This document shows, piece after piece, positions 31,946-36,498 of a stretch of 36,498 nucleotides of DNA (positions are counted from its first letter, which is position 1; each line of letters starts with the position of its first letter). The notes beneath the pieces are model-generated. The model saw nothing but the letters and a program-made list of their open reading frames with translations, was not told the origin of the DNA and did not search any database. A program made the position numbers and the translations under genes. The DNA comes from Planctomycetota bacterium (GTDB lineage Bacteria; Planctomycetota; Phycisphaerae; Sedimentisphaerales; Anaerohalosphaeraceae): positions 1 through 36,498 of the forward strand of contig DUZQ01000030.1 of assembly GCA_013349435.1 (NCBI GenBank). The letters run 5' to 3'.

Positions 31946-34900
31946 TTATGAACCTCCCAGAATGTATGTCCCGATATATCCGACAACACTTTCTTGCGCA
32001 CCTGCAAAGTATCTGGGCAGAATATGCTGCAGCAAGGCTCTGTCCGCATCCCATCCTATCTCAGTGTACTGAGGGTAATTTCCCGTTCCGGTAACATTAG
32101 TCAGAATGCTGAAATACTCGGAAATAGCATTAAGCCATTGTCCTGCCACGGCATAATGCGTGCCGTCATCAGCTTCGAAGTGAAGGGCTATTACCTGACT
32201 GGCCGCATCGAACTGTTCGTCAGAAGGCGGCATCTCGGGGTCCGGGACGAACTCGTTAACAACTTGAGTCAGAGCTGCGATGTAATTTTCATAATCACCA
32301 AGAATTCGAGAGAGTTCTCGCAGCCGAACAGCAGATTTGATCGGCAGCATATCCGTAGAATACTCGTTGTTGTAAGCCCCGGCAAAATATGTCTTGGCGT
32401 CTTCGCCGAATTCGCTTTCCAACCAGGCCAGTAGCTCCTCCAGATCTACAGCCTCAACTTCACCCGGTTCGATTTCAGGCGGTTCCAGTCCAAAGCTTAT
32501 AACCGGGATGGGTTCTATATAGTCAAGCACAAACGCCCAACCTATTATACTGCTGTAAAAATCACCCCGGAGGATATATCCCTTTTCCGGGCCTTCCAGG
32601 AGATTCCAGAAAACCATCTCTTCACCGGCATGAGGCAGGTCCGGCTGAGCAGGCCCCACCACGTCATTCAGGCTCGAAGCTATTCTTGAGACCACTTCAA
32701 TTCTTGATATATCCGGAGCCCCGGCGAGATAAGTTTCAAAATTATTACCGAAGTAAACACTGTTGCCCGCATCAAAAACAACCGCACCGGCCGAGCTGCT
32801 GATGTTGTTGGAGTTCACGGTGAGAACGTGTGCCGGGTTTATGAGGTTGGAGAGGTTGAAGCACCACAGGTAGATTCCGACATCAACCGGGTCTCCGGCG
32901 GTTGCACCGAATGTAGTGAAGTAAATATTGGAGCGTTCATCGACAGCGGAAGAAAAGCCGTTGGCGGTTAGTTCGGCATCGGAGCCTAATTTCAGGTCAT
33001 CCAGAAGACTCCACAGGGTAATTGCGGCTCTGCCTCCGCCCGAGTAAGGGAAGGAAACACCCGTTGAGCCGTCCGAGTAGCCTGTTATCGGGACATTAAG
33101 CTCACCTCCGGCTCCTTCGGTGTAAATAGCACCTCCTATTATTTTAACTCCGCCGCCGGTGGATGTAATCGGGCCGCTAATGACAATATCTTCGCCGGCC
33201 GGAGCCCATGGGTCGTAAGAAACGTCTTGAATCGTAATGTTTCCACCCGCCTCTACCATCACATCGGGGCCGCCGGACTGAATTTCGACAGCCACACCCG
33301 GATTTATGATAAGGTTGTTACCATAAAGACCAGCTTCGCCACCGGCATCAATCCTGCCGGTCGTAGTTACCCGAACACCGCCGGTGGACGTTGTTAAGTT
33401 CATGTTCCCTGTGGAATTCAATTGGGAGGAGAGAATAATGTCACCCTGACCGAATCCGGTACTTCTATTGAGGTTAATGGCTCCGTTACCGGCGGTTATG
33501 TCAGCATTAATCTGTACACCCCCGCCGATATTTATTGCTCCTCCGCTGCCGGAGGCACTGGTTATAGCCTGGTTCACAACAATACCATCGGAGCCGTTGA
33601 CAGTAATATCCCCTCCGTTGATACTGCCGCCATCACCGCTGTCTATACCACTTCCGGCGGCGGCTATTCTAAGTACAGCCCCGCCGGTCTGGTCGAAGTT
33701 GATTGTTCCGCCGGGGGTAGTCAGTCCCATAATTTCGACGTTTGCTGCGGCGCTCACGTTGTCTATATCGATATTAGCTCCGTTATTTGTGGTTTCGGCG
33801 CTTATGGTATCGGCCTCGGTTTCAATTGCCTGAGTTTGGCCTATTCCATCAGCGGCGGTTAACTCCACAACGTCGGCCCTGATATCCGTCGAAGTATCAA
33901 CCGTCCCGTCATTGATCGCGCCATCCGCAGCTTCCATGGTTACATCACCCTGTCCGTCCGCCGAGACAAGCCCTATCGTTATATCACCAGTATTATTGGC
34001 TGTTAGTGTTACATCATCAGTGTCTCCATCACCGTCAGCAGCTACGTCAGCAGCTACAACAGCTCCACCGGCTGTGATAGTGATAGCTCCATCTATCGTA
34101 TCTACATCACTTAAGGTAATGGCATCGTTCTCTGTTATCACTATATCACCGGCATTAGTCGAGTGGGCCACGAGATTTGTTACGTCCGTTTCCAATGCAC
34201 CGGCATTATCTACGGTCTTTGTTGCAATACCACCGCCGATTTCATCTTGAGCGGTCAGAATTGCTGTATTTCCGCTAATATCCGTATCGGTATCGTCTGT
34301 TGCATCATTAATCGAGCCGTCCGAGTGCAGCTCTACCGTACCCGAGCCGGCATCGACCGCCGCTATTGACATGTCGTCGGTCTCGTCAACGAAGATTCCG
34401 CCGGACCCGTTGGATGCGTTCGCTGTTAACGTTCCGCTTAAGGTCAGGTTCAACTCATTCCCTGCTGCACCAATTGACCGGTCCAGTGCATCAGCCGTTA
34501 ACGTCAAATCCCCTGCAGTAATCGAGGATGTGGCATCTGTCAGGGAACCCGCAGAGGCTGTCAGGCTGACTGTGCCTGCTCCGGCTCCAACAGTGCCAAC
34601 GTTAATGTTGCCGTTGTCCGTGGTTAAGTCAAGATTCAGGTCTCCTGCACCTACGCTCAGATCCGCCAAGTTTAAGTCAGCATCAACTGCGTCATCGGTT
34701 ACATCCCAGCTCAAATTACCACTGTCGGCCAGGCTGTAGGTTTCCAGTCCACCTGCAGGATCTATGGTTAATGTCAAATCTCTCAAATCCACATCAGTAC
34801 TTACATTAAAGCCGGCATCCGTATCGAGCGTCAGGTTAGTTACACCAGCCAGGTCGAGCGCCCAGATGTTACCGATACCGGCAGGAGCTGTAAGGTTAGC

Positions 34901-36498
34901 GGCTCCTGCAGTCACCAGGCCGGTCCCGTTTATTGAACCCGCTGAGTTAATCGACACGAGGTCGTCTGCCGCGGTCGTAGTACCGGTTAAAATTACATTA
35001 CCGGAAGTGTTGGTATTATATGTAATGACACCGGCGTCATCAGCGGTTACCGAAGTGCTGACGGTCAAATTGCCCCCGTTACTGCTAAGAGTAATGTCAT
35101 TTTCCCCGGCAACACCGCCGCCGTCATCGGATGTGCTTACAGTGCCGAAACTGACTCCACCAGCACCGGTATTTTGAAAATCGATATTACCCCCTCCCGC
35201 TGTGGTAAGGGTGTTTACCGTAACGGCACCTGCCAGGGTGTTGTCTATTACCACGTTGCCGCTTGTGCTGTTATCGGCAGTAATAGTCCCCGCCGCTAAT
35301 TCCAGTTCTTCCGAATTACCTATTCCAGTATCAGCGTTAAGGTCAACCGTATCCGCAGTTATATCCGTAACACTATCACCACTGGAAGCATCGTCAATCG
35401 CCCCGGCCAGGGCGGTAATACTTGCGGATTGACCGCTTCCGACGTCAACCGAGCCGACTGTAATATTTCCGGTTGTTGCGGTATATGAAAAGGAACTTGC
35501 GCCCAGGTCCAGATCGATGTTATCCAGGAAGTGGTCATCTCCGATATTTACGCTGTCCGTATTATTGTAGGTTATGTTTATATTGCCGTAATCTATTGCC
35601 CCAACAGTTACGTCGGTAGAGCCGATAGTACTCGCATTTAGCTCTGTGACAAAGATGTCTCCCGCCCCTGTGTCGGTGATTTCAAGTTGGGTAGCGCCAT
35701 CCAGGGCAATCGGCTCCGAAGCCGCCCCGATTGCCGGTGCAGTAAGAGAAACAAGAGCCGTATTGCTCAGGTCCGCTGCAGTATCGGTGTCGGTGACAGA
35801 ATCGGCACTTAGCGTTATATTTCCATTTCCGGCATCAAGATCCAGGGCCGTGATTGCACCTGTTTGGGCGATATACTGGTCGCCATTAGCGGCAGAAGTA
35901 TTGACAGTAAGGTCTGCTGCCGCAGTATTAATGGAATCGGTTCCGTCTCCAAAGGCGGCAGCGGTTATATCCGCCACTGAAGCGGAAATATCGGCATCCC
36001 CGTCAGCATCAGTGATTCCCCCGGCGGTGAGTGTTATAGTCCCGTTGCCTGCGGAAAGATTCAAGGCTGTTATTGGGTCTGTTTGAGCGATGTACTGGTC
36101 GCCGTTACTTGCGGATGTATCGATTGTAAGGTCTGCTGCAGCAGTATTAATGGAATCGGTTCCGTCTCCAAAGGCGGCAGCGGTTATATCCGCCGCTGAA
36201 GCGGAAATGTCGGCATTACCATCAGCATCAGTAACGTTCCCGGCATCGAGTGTTATAGTCCCGTTGCCTGCGGAAAGATTCAAGGCTGTTATCGCGTCTG
36301 TTTGGGCGATATACTGGTCGCCGTTACTTGCGGATGTATCGACTGTAAGGTCTGCTGCGGCTGTATTAATGGAATCGGTTCCGTCTCCAAAGGCGGCAGC
36401 GGTTATATCCGCCGCTGAGGCGGAAATGTCGGCATTACCATCAGCATCGGCAACGTTCCCGGCAGCAAGCGTTATAGTCCCGTTGCCTGCAGAAAGAT
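31946..36498 (-). CDS. Giant beta-strand-repeat surface protein, C-terminal part
   Basis: The frame is open from the stop at 31946 to the right end of the window (over 1500 residues), so the N-terminus lies beyond it; the TTG at 36283 is not a true start. The visible part begins with a tandem array of 73-residue repeats (GNGTITLxAGNVTDADG, DQYIAQTDxIT), continues with many Gly/Asn/Thr/Asp-rich beta repeats (TGIGNSEELEL, ADGIGQTQAIET), a stretch of hemagglutinin/adhesin-like beta-helix, and ends in an unusual alpha/beta C-terminal domain (LLAWLESEFGEDAKTYFAG; VRLRELSRILGDYENYIAALTQV) without an autotransporter barrel, dockerin or PEP-CTERM. Probably a secreted adhesin or matrix protein. Plus-strand ORFs here are shadows. 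Confidence 0.85.
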   Translation of the reverse strand, partial: LSAGNGTITLAAGNVADADGNADISASAADITAAAFGDGTDSINTAAADLTVDTSASNGDQYIAQTDAITALNLSAGNGTITLDAGNVTDADGNADISASAADITAAAFGDGTDSINTAAADLTIDTSASNGDQYIAQTDPITALNLSAGNGTITLTAGGITDADGDADISASVADITAAAFGDGTDSINTAAADLTVNTSAANGDQYIAQTGAITALDLDAGNGNITLSADSVTDTDTAADLSNTALVSLTAPAIGAASEPIALDGATQLEITDTGAGDIFVTELNASTIGSTDVTVGAIDYGNINITYNNTDSVNIGDDHFLDNIDLDLGASSFSYTATTGNITVGSVDVGSGQSASITALAGAIDDASSGDSVTDITADTVDLNADTGIGNSEELELAAGTITADNSTSGNVVIDNTLAGAVTVNTLTTAGGGNIDFQNTGAGGVSFGTVSTSDDGGGVAGENDITLSSNGGNLTVSTSVTADDAGVITYNTNTSGNVILTGTTTAADDLVSINSAGSINGTGLVTAGAANLTAPAGIGNIWALDLAGVTNLTLDTDAGFNVSTDVDLRDLTLTIDPAGGLETYSLADSGNLSWDVTDDAVDADLNLADLSVGAGDLNLDLTTDNGNINVGTVGAGAGTVSLTASAGSLTDATSSITAGDLTLTADALDRSIGAAGNELNLTLSGTLTANASNGSGGIFVDETDDMSIAAVDAGSGTVELHSDGSINDATDDTDTDISGNTAILTAQDEIGGGIATKTVDNAGALETDVTNLVAHSTNAGDIVITENDAITLSDVDTIDGAITITAGGAVVAADVAADGDGDTDDVTLTANNTGDITIGLVSADGQGDVTMEAADGAINDGTVDTSTDIRADVVELTAADGIGQTQAIETEADTISAETTNNGANIDIDNVSAAANVEIMGLTTPGGTINFDQTGGAVLRIAAAGSGIDSGDGGSINGGDITVNGSDGIVVNQAITSASGSGGAINIGGGVQINADITAGNGAINLNRSTGFGQGDIILSSQLNSTGNMNLTTSTGGVRVTTTGRIDAGGEAGLYGNNLIINPGVAVEIQSGGPDVMVEAGGNITIQDVSYDPWAPAGEDIVISGPITSTGGGVKIIGGAIYTEGAGGELNVPITGYSDGSTGVSFPYSGGGRAAITLWSLLDDLKLGSDAELTANGFSSAVDERSNIYFTTFGATAGDPVDVGIYLWCFNLSNLINPAHVLTVNSNNISSSAGAVVFDAGNSVYFGNNFETYLAGAPDISRIEVVSRIASSLNDVVGPAQPDLPHAGEEMVFWNLLEGPEKGYILRGDFYSSIIGWAFVLDYIEPIPVISFGLEPPEIEPGEVEAVDLEELLAWLESEFGEDAKTYFAGAYNNEYSTDMLPIKSAVRLRELSRILGDYENYIAALTQVVNEFVPDPEMPPSDEQFDAASQVIALHFEADDGTHYAVAGQWLNAISEYFSILTNVTGTGNYPQYTEIGWDADRALLQHILPRYFAGAQESVVGYIGTYILGGS
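35760..36498 (-). repeat. 219-bp tandem repeats in surface protein gene
   Basis: The same landmark (the GCAGAAAGAT/GCGGAAAGAT strip) recurs at 36498, 36279 and 36060, with a diverged version at 35841. Every step is exactly 219 bp (73 codons). Units 1-3 are near identical at nucleotide level; the fourth keeps only about 28 codons before diverging. The array continues past the window end. Confidence 0.9.

Noticed and set aside
33422-36086. Several plus-strand ORFs opposite the giant surface protein
   Set aside because: They are Ser/Ala/Pro/Val-rich reverse readings of the Gly/Asn/Thr/Asp repeats, with no ribosome binding sites or known domains.

Overview
The window looks like a chromosomal segment from an anaerobic planctomycete, most likely class Phycisphaerae (Sedimentisphaerales-like). 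The reasons are a secreted parallel beta-helix protein of the type these genomes carry in number, with a planctomycete-style dockerin-like C-terminus; a cyclophilin with a PEP-CTERM sorting tail; a planctomycete-like Dxs motif; and the overall gene style. This assignment is inference from protein features, with no database search behind it.

Region 1 (1-9442, + strand) is a complete 'Bat' (Bacteroides aerotolerance-type) cluster: DUF58 protein, a membrane-anchored TPR/SurA-like protein without its PPIase domain, a DUF4381/BatD-like lipoprotein, BatA and BatB (VWA proteins with intact MIDAS motifs), BatC (TPR with Gln-rich tail), BatD and BatE (TPR plus SH3-like). The MoxR ATPase that normally leads such clusters would lie to the left and is not seen. 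Many junctions of this operon carry low-complexity tracts with an exact 7-nt or 8-nt period, often as two opposed arms (large imperfect palindromes). A truncated four-helix-bundle (23S rRNA intervening-sequence protein-like) gene sits between two operon genes next to one tract. This is the most unusual feature of the window.

Region 2 (9443-18384) has a convergent junction with hairpins, then ftsW-murG on the - strand, a secreted beta-helix/BACON-like/dockerin-like protein, tRNA-Tyr(GUA), an O-acetylserine (thiol)-lyase family gene with a clear promoter, a GT39-like membrane glycosyltransferase, a cytoplasmic parvulin and a decayed hicBA toxin-antitoxin remnant that leaves no normal ORF.

Region 3 (18385-25786, - strand) holds a DinG/XPD-like helicase with four Fe-S cysteines, a secreted TPR protein, and nadK-dxs-ispA (NADP supply and isoprenoid precursors). 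Divergent from it lie miaA and a UbiA-family prenyltransferase (25884-27766, overlapping by ATGA), so polyprenyl synthesis and its likely quinone use are close neighbours.

Region 4 (27805-36498) holds a PEP-CTERM cyclophilin with a strong terminator, a small coiled-coil protein with a long leader, a COG2426-type small exporter possibly preceded by a tiny leader ORF, a secreted TPR (kinesin-light-chain-like) protein, and the C-terminal 1500 or so residues of a giant beta-strand-repeat surface protein. The giant protein's visible upstream end is a 219-bp-period tandem array running off the window.
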